Source: Costus lasius (taxonomy: Eukaryota > Streptophyta > Magnoliopsida > Zingiberales > Costaceae). Taken from it: 64,000 nucleotides of DNA. The stretch spans positions 14,278,001 through 14,342,000 of the forward strand of contig JANVAS020000231.1 of assembly GCA_027563935.2 (NCBI GenBank), read 5' to 3'. Below the pieces are notes generated by a model, which saw only the letters and a list, made by a program, of their open reading frames with translations, was not told the origin of the DNA and searched no databases. This document shows positions 42,960 to 53,567 of the stretch, piece after piece (position 1 is the stretch's first letter; the number at the start of each line of letters is the position of its first letter). Position numbers and translations under genes: made by a program.

Positions 42960-43800
42960 CATCGACGGCCCAGGGAACGGCCCGCAAAGACCAGCCCATG
43001 TGCCAACTTCATGGTAGTCTCATTATTTTAGTTGGTAGGGGACTATTTTAAGTCAGTTAAGATGTTATTCCCTAGCATCTTTTGCTTTTGGTGTGTGTAA
43101 GAGGGTAGTTAGCATCTCTAACAACCCTCCCCTCATATTTTCCATGTGACTCCTCCCCTCTTGATCTATAAAAGAGAAGGGGGAGCTAGCGTGTTAGTTA
43201 GTTCTTATTGTAGTAGCTGCTTCCCCGACGTGAAGCCTAGGTCCAACATTAACTCTAAGGGGAGCTACGAGTGAGGTTGTAGTCGTGCCTAGCGAGGTCC
43301 GACCACTCTTATAACCCCCACCTTTTGTGCGCTTTCTGCAATTTGAATACAATCAAAAGAGCCGAGTTGACACTAACTCACCTTCGCTGCCTTTCTCTCA
43401 CACTTGTGACGGTTTGCTGCCCATTTGCCTCGATTGTGCATGATTAGAGTCTAGGACGAGCGAGGCACCACCATTCACAGCATCATGAAGGAAATTGCAT
43501 GCGCGCTTGTGGAAGAAAATTGGCTCTACAAGTGAGGTGAGTACTTTACATTCGTAGTTCGAGCCACGACCACTTTCTCTTTAGATTTGCTTTAAAATTG
43601 GCTCTACATTTGCTTTCGACTCGCTGGTCTTGCTCAAGTACAAATCACGGCCACTTTCTCTTTAGATTTTCTCCGAGTTTCCCTCTGTACACGCTTTCAA
43701 TTCCCTCATCTCAAGACCCTCTCCCATTTTCAGCATCATGGTTATCCCGACCCTAGCGTATTGAATTAAGGACAACCCCTCCCAAAGGTCCACTACATCA
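42960..43800 (+). promoter_or_regulatory. Element E right end: promoter/leader-like module
   Basis: TATAAAAG at 43167-43174 follows CTTGATC. Downstream are GTAGTAGCTGCTTCCCCG and, near 43525-43550, TTGGCTCTACAAGTGAGGTGAGTA, which contains a consensus-like 5' splice donor. All three recur in the same order in the fragment at 61226-61940 (minus), so the module is conserved between copies. Confidence 0.6.
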
Positions 43801-43805
43801 CTCAT
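43801..43805. repeat. Target-site duplication CTCAT, right (element E)
   Basis: Matches 37632-37636. Confidence 0.92.
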
Positions 43806-44630
43806 GAAGGTACCTCTCAAGTGAAAGAATATATAATTAGTATGTTGATGCATGATTATGAGTTATTTAAAATGGTTCCTCATGAGACTATTACCGATAT
43901 GTATATAAGGTTTACTAATATTACTAATAGTCTCATTTCTTTTGGAAGGCCATTCAAAGAGGAAGATATGGTAAGAAAGATATTAAGATCATTACCTAAA
44001 GCTTGGGAGGCAAAGGTTATTGCAATTCGAGAAGCCAAAGATCTCTCAAAGTTAGTCATGAACCAACTTTTTGGGTCTCTTATGACTCATGAGATTCAAA
44101 TGAAACCACATGTTGAAGATGAGAAAGAGTCTAAAAGGAAATCTATTGCATTGAAGGCTACTCTTCAGGCTCCCTCAAGTGATGAAAGTAATGATGAAGA
44201 GGAGATTGCATTATTAGCAAAAAGATTTATGAAATTTCTTATGAGAAAGTGTAACAAGAAAAAATTCTCAAAGGATGACTTGACATATTTTGAGTGCAAC
44301 AAACTGGGACACATTAAGAGAGATCGTACACTTTTGACGACATATTAGCAAATTGAGATGAAAGTGAAGCTTCTTCTTCTGAAGATAATCAAGAAGAAAA
44401 AGCTAACTTATGTTTCACGACATTAGGTGATAAGATAACTTCTAAATCTCTTGATGAATGTGATTATTCTTATGAAGAATTAGAAAATGTATTTTCATGA
44501 GTTGTATGATGAATTTAAGGGCCTTCATACAAAACATAAATTATTAAAAAAATGAAAAAAAATTCTCTTGTCAAAGAAAAGGATAAACTACATAATACCT
44601 TGCTTTGTGTACAAAATGATAATGTCTCTA
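43806..44630 (+). pseudogene. gag: SIRE-like gag, C-terminal part
   Basis: Continues the frame cut at 37636. The open part runs to 44348 with a UBN2 core (RFTNITNSLISFGRPF, RKILRSLPKAWEAKVIAI), an acidic region, and a zinc knuckle in which the first and last Cys are replaced (FEC....H....R), so it is degenerate. Past the stop another frame continues the family pattern (DESEASSSEDNQEEKANLC) with a TGA where Trp is usual. Similarity fades near 44630, where a copia LTR fragment begins. Protease and pol are missing. Confidence 0.85.
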
Positions 44631-44632
44631 GT

Positions 44633-45466
44633 CAAAGTACCTTGGTAGATAAGGGACTACCTTGGTACATGTGAGACTAGTGTATGGGTTAGTTGGATGC
44701 TAGGCATCAATGAAGACACATAGGTATATCAAATAAGATGTAATAGACTGACCCAATGTGAAACTATGACTTGGGTGTCACAGGTTAAGTTCACAAGTGA
44801 TAAAAGGTGTTTTGGTCCTTAGATTTGAAGTCATCAATATTTACATAAGATAAGTGTCACACTTTGATATAACCAAACGCTTCTATGTAACTGGGGAGTC
44901 AAAACGATGGTTATTGGGTATGTCATATGTGATATGTGAAGTACAAGTGATCAATAAAGGATTTGCCCATTCTTTCTAAAGGAAGTTTGATAATCTAGGG
45001 TTCCCTTCCGTGTGTGATTAACTAAGAGTGTATGACTATACCCAGGAGATTAGATTTCTTGCTCGAATCACCACACATGATTGGAATAGTAAGTGTGACA
45101 CATTTGTCCAATCTAGGATTATCAGAAGGCAAAGGTATTATATTTTGCATATATAGAAACTTTATGGTTGCTTAGGCATTGTCAGCTGACAATATGTTCT
45201 TATGGCTTGGTAGCAGTGAGATGCATTACTAGATGCCACTCATTACTTGTGATGATCTATCCATTTCATCATTGCCAACCTCATATGGTATCTATAGGAT
45301 TGCACATGCAGACACATGGAGATCACTATAGATCTAAGAGCCTTGGATCAGATTATAGTTTAATTCGAGTCCATTTTGATAATTGAATATGCCATATTAA
45401 AGCAAGATCAAATGGATAGTTTATATAATTTGATCTATAAGAAGAATGGGTTCGGCACCCATTTCA
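44633..45466 (+). repeat. Copia LTR fragment
   Basis: Similar to the LTR at 61944 from its CAGTCAATGTACC part onward: GTGAGACTAGTGTATGGGTTAG, AACTATGACTTGG, AGTGTATGACTATACCCAGG, then GATGATCTATCC-type motifs. Diverged. It lacks the LTR start and its end. Abuts truncated copia-2 in inverted orientation. Confidence 0.7.
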
Positions 45467-46748
45467 AAAAATTCTCTTCAGATTTATGTCTCATTAAGTA
45501 GACATAACCATACCTACTGAAGTCATCAGTGAAGGTAATGAAGTAGTTGTACCCTCCTCTGGCTTGTTTATTGAAGGGCCCACACACATCAGTATGTATG
45601 AGATCCAATAAACCTTCTGCCCTCTCACCAATCTTGGTGAAGGGCGCCTTTGTCATCTTCCCTAATAAACAAGGTTCACAAGTATCAAATTCCTCCAAGG
45701 AACTTGAATCTAACAATCCATTTGCATGGAGTTGTTGGATGCGATTCTTGTTTATATGGGCTAATCGACAGTGCCATAGGAAAGCACCAACTGAACCACT
45801 CAGTTTGGTCCTTTTATTGCTTATGTTACAAACAGAACTTTCCATATCCAAGATATACAGACCATTGCATAAAGTACCCTTCCCATAGAACATATTTGCA
45901 AATGAAAAAGAACAGGAGTTCTTATTTATTTCAAATTTAAATCCTTTCCTCGCCAAGCAAGGAATGGATACAATGTTCTTTGTTAGCGAAGGTACACAAA
46001 AGCAATTGTCTAGTTCTAATTGAAGTCCAGAAGGCAAGGAGAGAGTCAAAACGCCTACAGCAACAGCAGCAACCTGTGCCCCGTTTCCAACGCGTAGGTC
46101 AATCTCTCCAAGCCGCACCGATCTACTTTTCTTGAGCCCCTGCATATTTGTACAAATATGAGCTCCACATGCGGTATCCAATACCCATGACATAGAAGTA
46201 GAAAGGTTGACTTCTGTAACATAAATACCTGAGCATGAAGACGAAGCCTTGCCTCTCTTCTTCTCATTCTGAAGTCGTACTATGTCCTTTATCATGTGAG
46301 GTGGTCCTCCACATGAGTAGCACTTATTATTCCTGACTCTTTCCATCTTTGTTTTCAATGTATTAGTTAAGCCTTTGGGCTCAACGCACTGAATGTTTAC
46401 TTTGGGAGGGTTGAGCTCAACCAATGCATCAAAGAGCTGCCTTAGATTAGAAATAATTTCAGAGGCACTCTTAGATTCATATTGCCCTCTAAGCTCGGGC
46501 GACATGTTGGTTAGCATCAATTGTGCAACCTCCGAAGTATCAGCTTGATGCTTATCATAAGCATCCTTCTCAGCCGCCGAGGCCAAGCATGGAAGTGGTT
46601 CAGGAATTGGCTTCTCAAGGACATATAGCTTCCTCTCGAGCTTAAGCACAATTCTCAAATTCCGATGCCAGTCCATAAAGTTCGTTCCAACTAACTTATC
46701 CTTATAAAGGAGTGATCGCAGTGATAATCTGCCAGTGTTCGTAGCCAT
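45435..46748 (-). pseudogene. Copia-2 gag-protease-integrase, internally deleted
   Basis: A 437-codon uninterrupted frame from an ATG. The gag N-terminus (NFMDWHRNLRIVLKLERKLY) is like the intact element. After residue about 107 it jumps over most of the gag core to a shortened linker. The zinc knuckle has C..C....H but Ile instead of the last Cys. The protease is LDTACGAHIC. The integrase HHCC is complete (H...H, C..C in DTCEPCLLGK), and the core begins (HTDVCGPF, FTDDFSRYGYVYLM) but is cut at about 45470. The last dozen codons come from adjoining sequence. RT and RNase H are gone. It is unusual for a truncated copy to have no stop. Confidence 0.88.
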
Positions 46749-48375
46749 TGTTCTACAACACCCAAGAAGAACAGATTAGTACTACTTCGAATCATTTAAA
46801 CTGGACTTGTTTTAAATGACCATGGCTCCCACTATTTTATATTCGAATTGACAACCCACAAAGTCAATCGGGAAGTTTAAAACTTCCTAGTGAGATGGGA
46901 TCCTTATTTCACATGAGGCTTTGCGTCCCACGAGGGTGGGATGAGATGCACAAAGTAACCCATGTTTCCTAAGGTGGGCGCGCCGGCCGGTTGCTCCAAG
47001 CAACTCCCCTTGTTGAGACAGTCTGGGCATTTCATGTCCAGCGAGGGCTGGATACAACATGAAACCTTTACCTCTCAACGATGCCTCTAGACTTTCACTA
47101 TGTGCCCAGCACATGTGAACTTCTAGTCAAGTCCATTCCTAACCGTTATGCCCAGGGCCAACGAGTTTCCTTGCGAAGGCACGCCCAGGTTAAAACTGGA
47201 CTGGGGAAACCATTGCCACCACGCACTTTCTAAAGATAAGTGGGTGTGTCCCACGAGGGTGGGAAACAATTCACAACTCCACTGATCGATAGCTTAGTGA
47301 GGGCTACGCGTTAGAAGGCTACCAGACTTGATATTTTAATTGAGGGTTTTTGTTTAAGGTCTCATCATCTCAGTTTTATCTTATGTCTATCATTACAGGC
47401 ATGCAATCCTATAGTGATAACATAACGGTAAAACATTTCAGGCATGCTTCTGCAGATAATAAAAGCAGTAAAGGATGATGTGATCATATCCTATACAAGA
47501 CATTGAACTAATCCATGCCATGAAATAGGTTCAACTCTTGTCCTAGAACTCAAGCCCCAAAAACTAGACCTAACCTAGCCGACCTCTAGCTTGAACTTCA
47601 AGGTTGGCTCCAAGGTCCTTCTCTCATGGTTTAGCTCTCAAACCCTAGAGGTACACTTTAAAAGTTCCCCATAGGTTCGGCCAATGCCATGGTCTTCCTC
47701 CAAGGAAGGTGCGCCACCATGCAAGGGGCCAAGATTTCTTGCGCCACCAAGCAACCAAGCACCAGCTTGCATGCATCACCTTGCATGCTTGCGCCATCAA
47801 GCAAGATGCGAGCATCAAGGTCCAAGAAGGATGCGCCTAGCCCTTAATCCTCCTCTTAATAATAAAAATTGGCACGCAGGCCGCACAAGGATACATCACA
47901 GGCATGCAAGAGGGGCTTGACTCATGATCACAACATTATGCACAATCAAGGTATTTACTCATGCAATTCTACATGCTCATGAAAAACATAAAATCTGAAA
48001 TTTTACTTTTTCATAAAACCAGTTTCTTTTTCTCATCTTCTTCTCACAAGTCTTTTGGTTTATTGCGATTTATTTTTCATGATGATTTCAGAGATCCTTT
48101 CGGCTGGCAATTTTGTCAGATCAAGAGACTTGGCCAGTCCGAAGACACAATGCCCGTCCTACTTGACAAAATTACGTGCGCCTTTGATCTTTAAATCAAA
48201 CAAGAAAAATAGTCCAAAAATTCCAAAAGAGATTGAGAGGATGATAGAAACAAGAAACCCTAATTTTTCTACTTTTAGAAAAATCGATTGCCATGCATCA
48301 TGCTATTTACGAAAATAGAGATATGGCATGTGAGCATGGAAGAAAACATAAAACATTGTTCGAGTCTTGCAAGTC
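46749..48375 (-). other. Copia-2 leader with three conserved hairpins
   Basis: In sense order: 47249-47264, 47037-47052 and 46926-46941, each a 6-bp stem with loop CCTC on the sense strand. The first two stems match copia-1. The third is TCCCAC/GTGGGA where copia-1 has ACTCAC/GTGAGT. Spacing between starts is 212 and 111 nt. Flanking leader text is also clearly similar to the copia-1 leader. Confidence 0.7.
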
Positions 48376-48387
48376 GCTCTGATACCA
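48376..48387 (-). other. Primer-binding site, tRNA-iMet type (copia-2)
   Basis: Minus strand TGGTATCAGAGC, exact, one base from the LTR. Confidence 0.93.
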
Positions 48388-48388
48388 C

Positions 48389-49770
48389 TGTTGGGAAACC
48401 CCGGGGACATTTTACAATTTTCAGAGTTATGGACATACATTTTCTGCAGCGGAAGAATGTCCTTGAAACAGGCCAGTCCCAAAAACCCAGTGAAGATCGC
48501 AAGCAAGGGAGTCGACATGATGAGTTAGGAAATACCTTAAGAGCAATATGGAGCGATGCCGATGTAGGCGTCCAAATGTGCGCCCTCTGCAGTCTCGCGC
48601 ACACGGATCTCTTGAGTTCTCTTCTTCCACGCCCGGTGCTAGCCTCGGGAAGAAGATCCAAGCCTTAGGGAGATGTTTTACTTCTCTTGCCCCACTCAGA
48701 GAAAAGATGCACCAAGTGAAGAGGGAAAACCGCCCAAGTCGCCAAGCCCTAGATCTCCTTGCGCCAAGAGGAAAGGAGGAAGAGGGTTGCAGTTATGGAA
48801 GATGCGCCCTTGCTCCAAGCACTCGCCCCTCCCCTTGTGTTCACGCCTTCAAGGATTAATTACACACAAGAGGGGGCGACTAGGGTCATATTTATAGGGC
48901 AAGAGGCGGTTAGGGTAATGGCTAGGATCATGACAAGTGTAGGGCTAGGATGAGGAGGTTTGAGATAAGGAAAGTCTCCAAGACATTTCCATAATTCTCA
49001 TTCAACCTTACCTTTTGTTCCCACGCCTTTCCTTGTGCGCCAAGGCCTTGCCTTGCACCTCAAGCAATGCCATAGAGGCATGCATTCCATCCTAGGAAGA
49101 GAGGGGGAGGCGCCCTTTACTTCCATAATGAAGCAAAGGCGCCAACATGACCCCATTATGCCCCTAGGCGCCTAATGGTTCATGTTTCTCCCCATTATAC
49201 CCTTTTAGCCTCTCATCTCTTCATGAGAACTTGTTATTGGGTCTCATTGGATAATGAGCTAGCCCAAACATCATTGCATAGGTTGATTAAGCACTTGGAT
49301 CCAATCCAATGCAACCCTAATCCAAATGTGACCAACTATGGTCAAATACGGGTCAACCTGCCAAAAATGAAGTTTGGCTTCAATAACATTCTTCCATCTC
49401 ATCAGGCCCATTGGCGCTGATGAAATCTCCCAATTAGATCCGAGTTATCCAATAACTCGATCATAAGGCTTCCCGATCAATACGAGAACTCAAGTATCAA
49501 GGTGTGCGACCCTGTAGGTTCCTCTGACGCTGGCAGTGCTGACCAAAGGTCATCACAAGCAGTGAGTGGCACCTAGCAGTGCATCGCTGCTACCCAGGTC
49601 GTTGGAATGGATATCGACATCGACATCCCCATCATCGCAACTAGGTACAGATGCATTACAGTCTCTTTGCCGTACTGATATCTGATTGGACAAGTGTGTC
49701 ACCACTTGTTTTCATCCAATCACAAGGCTATGACTAAAACAGGTTCTCACCTGGGTATGGCCATACACAG
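48389..49770 (-). repeat. Copia-2 5' LTR, truncated
   Basis: Starts on the plus strand TGTTGGGAAACC. Includes a TATA box at 48889-48896 (minus TATAAATA) and the palindrome at 49755-49766. Compared with 61944-64000 it lacks the first 500-600 bp of the LTR in sense orientation. Confidence 0.85.
48889..48896 (-). promoter_or_regulatory. TATA box of copia-2 LTR
   Basis: TATAAATA on the minus strand. The homologous LTR has TATAAATA at 63517-63524. Confidence 0.6.
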
Positions 49771-50654
49771 GCAAAACTAAATATTCTCATATCTTAGTTT
49801 CACAAGTTTGACTTAAGGTTTTCCAGCAATCCAAAATCATTTTTCGATGTATATTTTCATGTCTAACTCAATAAAATTTCCTAGATCATATTATCAGCAA
49901 GAATAAACTTCAAAAATTAAGAATTAAGAACAAACCCAATCTCTTAGCATAAGTTCCTAAATCATAATTTTAGGATTCCAAGTTTTGCAAATCACCTTTT
50001 AGTACATATCACAAAACTCTAAAACATCCTGATAGTTGAAACTAGAAAAGATCAAAGACAAAAATCACTTAAGTAAAATTATCATATTTTAGAACAACTA
50101 ACGAAAATAAAGATTATCCAGTCATAAAGAAATTAAGGGGAATACACCCCTTGTCCCAAAAGGTATTTACACTAGCATGATGGAAATATTACAATAAGAA
50201 TACATCTCAGAAAATCAGAATTCAAAGGGGAAGGAAATAGGTTAATGTTTACAAGGCTGTAAAAAGAATTACAGATCGTAATCCTGTTGAAAACACGATG
50301 TGAATAGTGCGGCGCCCACGTTTTCGCTGATTTCTCCCCCGATTGAACTCCTATTTCTCTGAAACTTTTTGTGTATGTTCTCCTTCCTCAGGGGCAACTT
50401 CCTTGTAAGTTTCATCATAGATGATGCTCTGTACACTTCTCAGTGATGAACCCTAGTGCGGCGGTGAGCTCGATGATTTCTCTCTGAATGCTAGATAAAA
50501 ATTGGGCCTCCTGTTCTAAGATCTTCTCCTCCTCTTATAGATCACTCCCCTTCTTTTCATTTTTGAAATAGTGGTCTAAATCGCCCGTAATCAGCTTTGC
50601 AAAAATCGGCTACAGTAACTCCGGAAGACTTGGGCAAACACGGCCACCTGGGTT
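49771..50654 (-). repeat. Athila-type LTR C, first part
   Basis: From about 49970 it clearly follows the LTR at 22286 onward (CCAAGTTTTGCAAATCACC, AAAACTCTAAAACAT, TGTCCCAAAAG, GCGGCGG near 50460). It is cut by the Angela-like element and resumes at 59779. The start of the LTR is missing, and 49771-49970 is uncertain. Confidence 0.75.
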
Positions 50655-50659
50655 ACAAT
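50655..50659. repeat. Target-site duplication ACAAT, left
   Basis: Repeated at 59774-59778 outside the other LTR. Confidence 0.95.
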
Positions 50660-52347
50660 TGAAAGTCCCTAAGGGGCGGGGTCGAAACCCTAATAGCCGC
50701 ATATCAGAGGATTCTTAGCAGAAGAATCTAGGGTTTCTAAGGATCGGTTTGCATATATCTATGATCAACTTGAATAGATCGATAAAGATTCTTACCAATG
50801 CCATTTCTTGGATGGCGACTTGGAAGCAGAGAGTGATGCCGCTCTCCTCCAAAGCAGACGCACACAAGATGAGTCTCGGCTTCTTCTTGTTGCTCCTTGT
50901 GCTAGCAAGGCTCCAAGAGTCCTGATCGAATGAAAGGGAAGATGAGAAGAACTCTTGCTTGGGCGAATTTTTTTTTTCTCTTCCTTGGCGTGAGCCTTCT
51001 TCACCACGAGAGAGCAAGCGGCGATGAGAGAGGAGAGAACGAGCGAGAATAGAGCGATCCACTTCTAACGTGGAGGTGTGCACCATGTTTAGAAGTCATG
51101 CTATCCAAAAATAGCAAAAACTCAACGTGTTCAAGCGTTCAAGTCAAATGAACGATCGCAACATTCTCCTCTTTGAACCATGCGCTCACTTGATGAGCCA
51201 GTTCAATTCATTTGGTTCAAAGACCAAAATAAACCAAGCCTTGATCCAGATCACATTAAACCAAAAGGCTCAAGATCTGACCATTCATCTCTTGATGCTC
51301 TTGATCTCACCGATCTAGCATCCAATCTCTCGATCGAAGCTTACCGATCTCAAGCCCTAATCAATCAAACATGATCAGACCAGATCTCACTTACAATCAG
51401 AGATTAAATCCCTTTAAACTGAACCAAAACAATTCAGTCCACACGATCTGACATAAGTAAGCCATATCATCAAATTGTGCGACCCTAAGGGTTTCCTTTA
51501 AATGTCGGTAACGATAACTTACGTTATCACGATCAGTGAGGGGTATCTAGCAACACATCACTGTCTCCCGATATAAAGGAAAGAGTCTTCCAAGACTACA
51601 CCCAAACCACAGCACAAGTGTGAATCCACTTCACTAGGCATACATGTTTCCTTTGCCACTGGATGTTCTTATTGGACAAGCGTGTCAAGCCTGTAATTCC
51701 AATATGATGAGAATGATTAGATCAGATGAAACATAGTCATCCGGGTATGGCCATACACTTTCTCAATCATCTCATCCAGGGGGCCCCTATAGAACATCAC
51801 ACTCCTTCCAAGGAGACGGCAATCCTATATCTATCACTAGCGCCCTAACATGACTCATGCTCATTATCCAAGATAGTCTATAACCATTATGTTTCAAATG
51901 ATATTGAACTACCTCAAAACAATGCCAATCATCATTTAGAAACACAAGTGATCTCAAGTCAGAGGAAGTATGCCACTTGTTTGCATATAAGGATTATTCA
52001 CATTGTGACAAGCAATTGAATATCCTAAGTAGGGTCTGTCCAGTACATCCAATGTACCCATGAGTCTACATCTTATTCCATGCTCGAAGCATCCTATAAG
52101 ATTAGAACACATATTAGTCTCAATCATATCAAGGCTATCTCATGTTCACCAAGATATCTCGACTAAGGACAAAACTGCATGTCAGCCAAGCTGAACAGCT
52201 TTGAGACATTATTCAGAAGTATACATATTGCAGCAGATAATGTAACAACCTGAATAACAACCATTGCCTTTATAAACATTGAGTTTATACATGATACTGA
52301 TATAATCCCAAGGCCTCAAACATTAGCCTTAAGGGCATACCCCAACA
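50660..52347 (-). repeat. Angela-like 3' LTR (1688 bp)
   Basis: Plus-strand ends TGAAAGTCCC and CCCCAACA. Almost the same as 58084-59773. Palindrome GTATGGCCATAC at 51745-51756. Confidence 0.95.
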
Positions 52348-52366
52348 ATCTCCCACTTGCACTTAA
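52348..52366 (-). other. Polypurine tract of the Angela-like element
   Basis: Minus strand AAGTGGGAGAT directly before the LTR start TGTTGGGG. Confidence 0.85.
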
Positions 52367-52367
52367 T

Positions 52368-53564
52368 CTAATGGTTGAGAAATCTCAAACCCATATTATT
52401 ACAGTGCTTCTCATGCTTTTGCTGCGCCAGAGGCTTTGTAAGCAGGTCTGCCAGATTGTCATCTGTATGAACCTTGCAGACTTTGATCTCGCCACGATCA
52501 ATGATCTCCCGGATCAAGTGAAACCTTCTCTGTATGTGCTTGGACTTCTGGTGCGACCGTGGTTCCTTTGCTTGTGCTATTGCTCCAGTGTTATCACAGA
52601 AGATAACCAATGGATCTGCACTCGAAGGAACAACACCAAGTTCCTGAATGAACTTACGAATCCACACTGCCTCCTTAGATGCTTCTGAGGCTGCAACATA
52701 CTCGGCTTCTGTTGTGGAATCAGCAACAATTGACTGTTTGAAACTTTTCCACACCACTGCTCCTCCATTCAAGCTAAAAACATAGCCTGATTGCGATCGG
52801 AAATCATCCTGGTCAGATTGGAACGAAGCGTCAGTATATCCTTCAATACTGAGTTCTTCCTGACCTCCATATATCAAGAACATATCTTTGGTCCTCCGAA
52901 GATATTTCAAAATGTTCTTGACCGCAATCCAGTGTGCCTTCCCTGGATTACTTTGGAATCGACTGGTCACGCTTAACCCGTAAGCAACGTCTGGGCGAGT
53001 ACACAACATCGCATACATAATGGATCCAATAGCCGAAGCATAAGGCGTATTGTCCATTTCATCTTTCTCAGTCCGTGTTTGTGGACATTGACTCTTTGAA
53101 AGATTCAGACCATGTCTGACTGGAAGATATCCTCTTTTAGAATTTTCTAAATGGAATCTCTCCAGGACTTTATCGATGTAAGTACTCTGGCACAACCCGA
53201 GAAGCCTCTTAGATCTATCTCTGTAGATCTTCACACCTAATACATAGGCTGCTTCTCCTAAATCTTTCATCTGGAAACATTTTCTTAACCATGCTTTGAC
53301 CGCATGTAGTTCAGGAATATCGTTTCCAATGATTAAGATATCATCGACGTAGAGGACTAGGAAAGTAATCACGCTCCCACTAAACCTCTTATATACACAC
53401 GGGTCATCTTCATTCTTGATGAAACCAAATTCACAGATTGATTCATCAAAACGAATATTCCAGCTTCTTGATGCTTGTTTAAGTCCATAAATGGACTTCT
53501 TTAATTTGCATATTTTATGACGATCTGATGGATTAGTGAAACCTTCAGGTTGTGTCATATACAC
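52368..53564 (-). CDS. pol: Angela-like RT (C-terminal part) and RNase H
   Basis: 398 codons in the same frame as the upstream polyprotein, from which one TAG (53568-53570) separates it. It therefore lacks its own ATG at the front (GTG first). The RT catalytic motif YVDD is at residues 72-75, in FLVLYVDDILIIGND. RNase H follows, with YTDASF, DSTTEAEY and the terminal ADLLTKPLAQ. The frame ends just before the polypurine tract. RT copies element RNA into DNA, and RNase H removes the template. Apart from the upstream stop I see no defect. Confidence 0.93.
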   Translation of the reverse strand: MYMTQPEGFTNPSDRHKICKLKKSIYGLKQASRSWNIRFDESICEFGFIKNEDDPCVYKRFSGSVITFLVLYVDDILIIGNDIPELHAVKAWLRKCFQMKDLGEAAYVLGVKIYRDRSKRLLGLCQSTYIDKVLERFHLENSKRGYLPVRHGLNLSKSQCPQTRTEKDEMDNTPYASAIGSIMYAMLCTRPDVAYGLSVTSRFQSNPGKAHWIAVKNILKYLRRTKDMFLIYGGQEELSIEGYTDASFQSDQDDFRSQSGYVFSLNGGAVVWKSFKQSIVADSTTEAEYVAASEASKEAVWIRKFIQELGVVPSSADPLVIFCDNTGAIAQAKEPRSHQKSKHIQRRFHLIREIIDRGEIKVCKVHTDDNLADLLTKPLAQQKHEKHCNNMGLRFLNH

Positions 53565-53567
53565 ATC

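Larger units (their letters stand above)
37637..43800 (+). mobile_element. Element E: 6.2-kb noncoding LTR-like element
   Basis: Begins TGATGG, ends CTACATCA (so TG/CA with 5-bp inverted ends) and is flanked by CTCAT, as expected for LTR-retrotransposon integration. It has no gag or pol frames and no visible LTR pair. It is packed with structure: a hairpin array, the two-helix motif, 178-bp, 62-bp and 113-bp tandem repeats, a foldback, and a TATA box 630 bp before the right end. One reading is a very large solo LTR, since Ogre/Tat LTRs can reach such sizes; another is a large noncoding derivative. Fragments of the same family lie at 10196-11465 (minus) and 61226-61940 (minus). Confidence 0.75.
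45467..49770 (-). mobile_element. Copia-2: truncated Angela-like copia element
   Basis: Minus orientation: partial 5' LTR, primer-binding site, 1.6-kb leader with the three hairpins, and a gag-integrase frame. The 3' half is lost at 45467, and the outer part of its LTR is lost near 49770. Its LTR is closely similar to that at 61944-64000. Confidence 0.88.
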
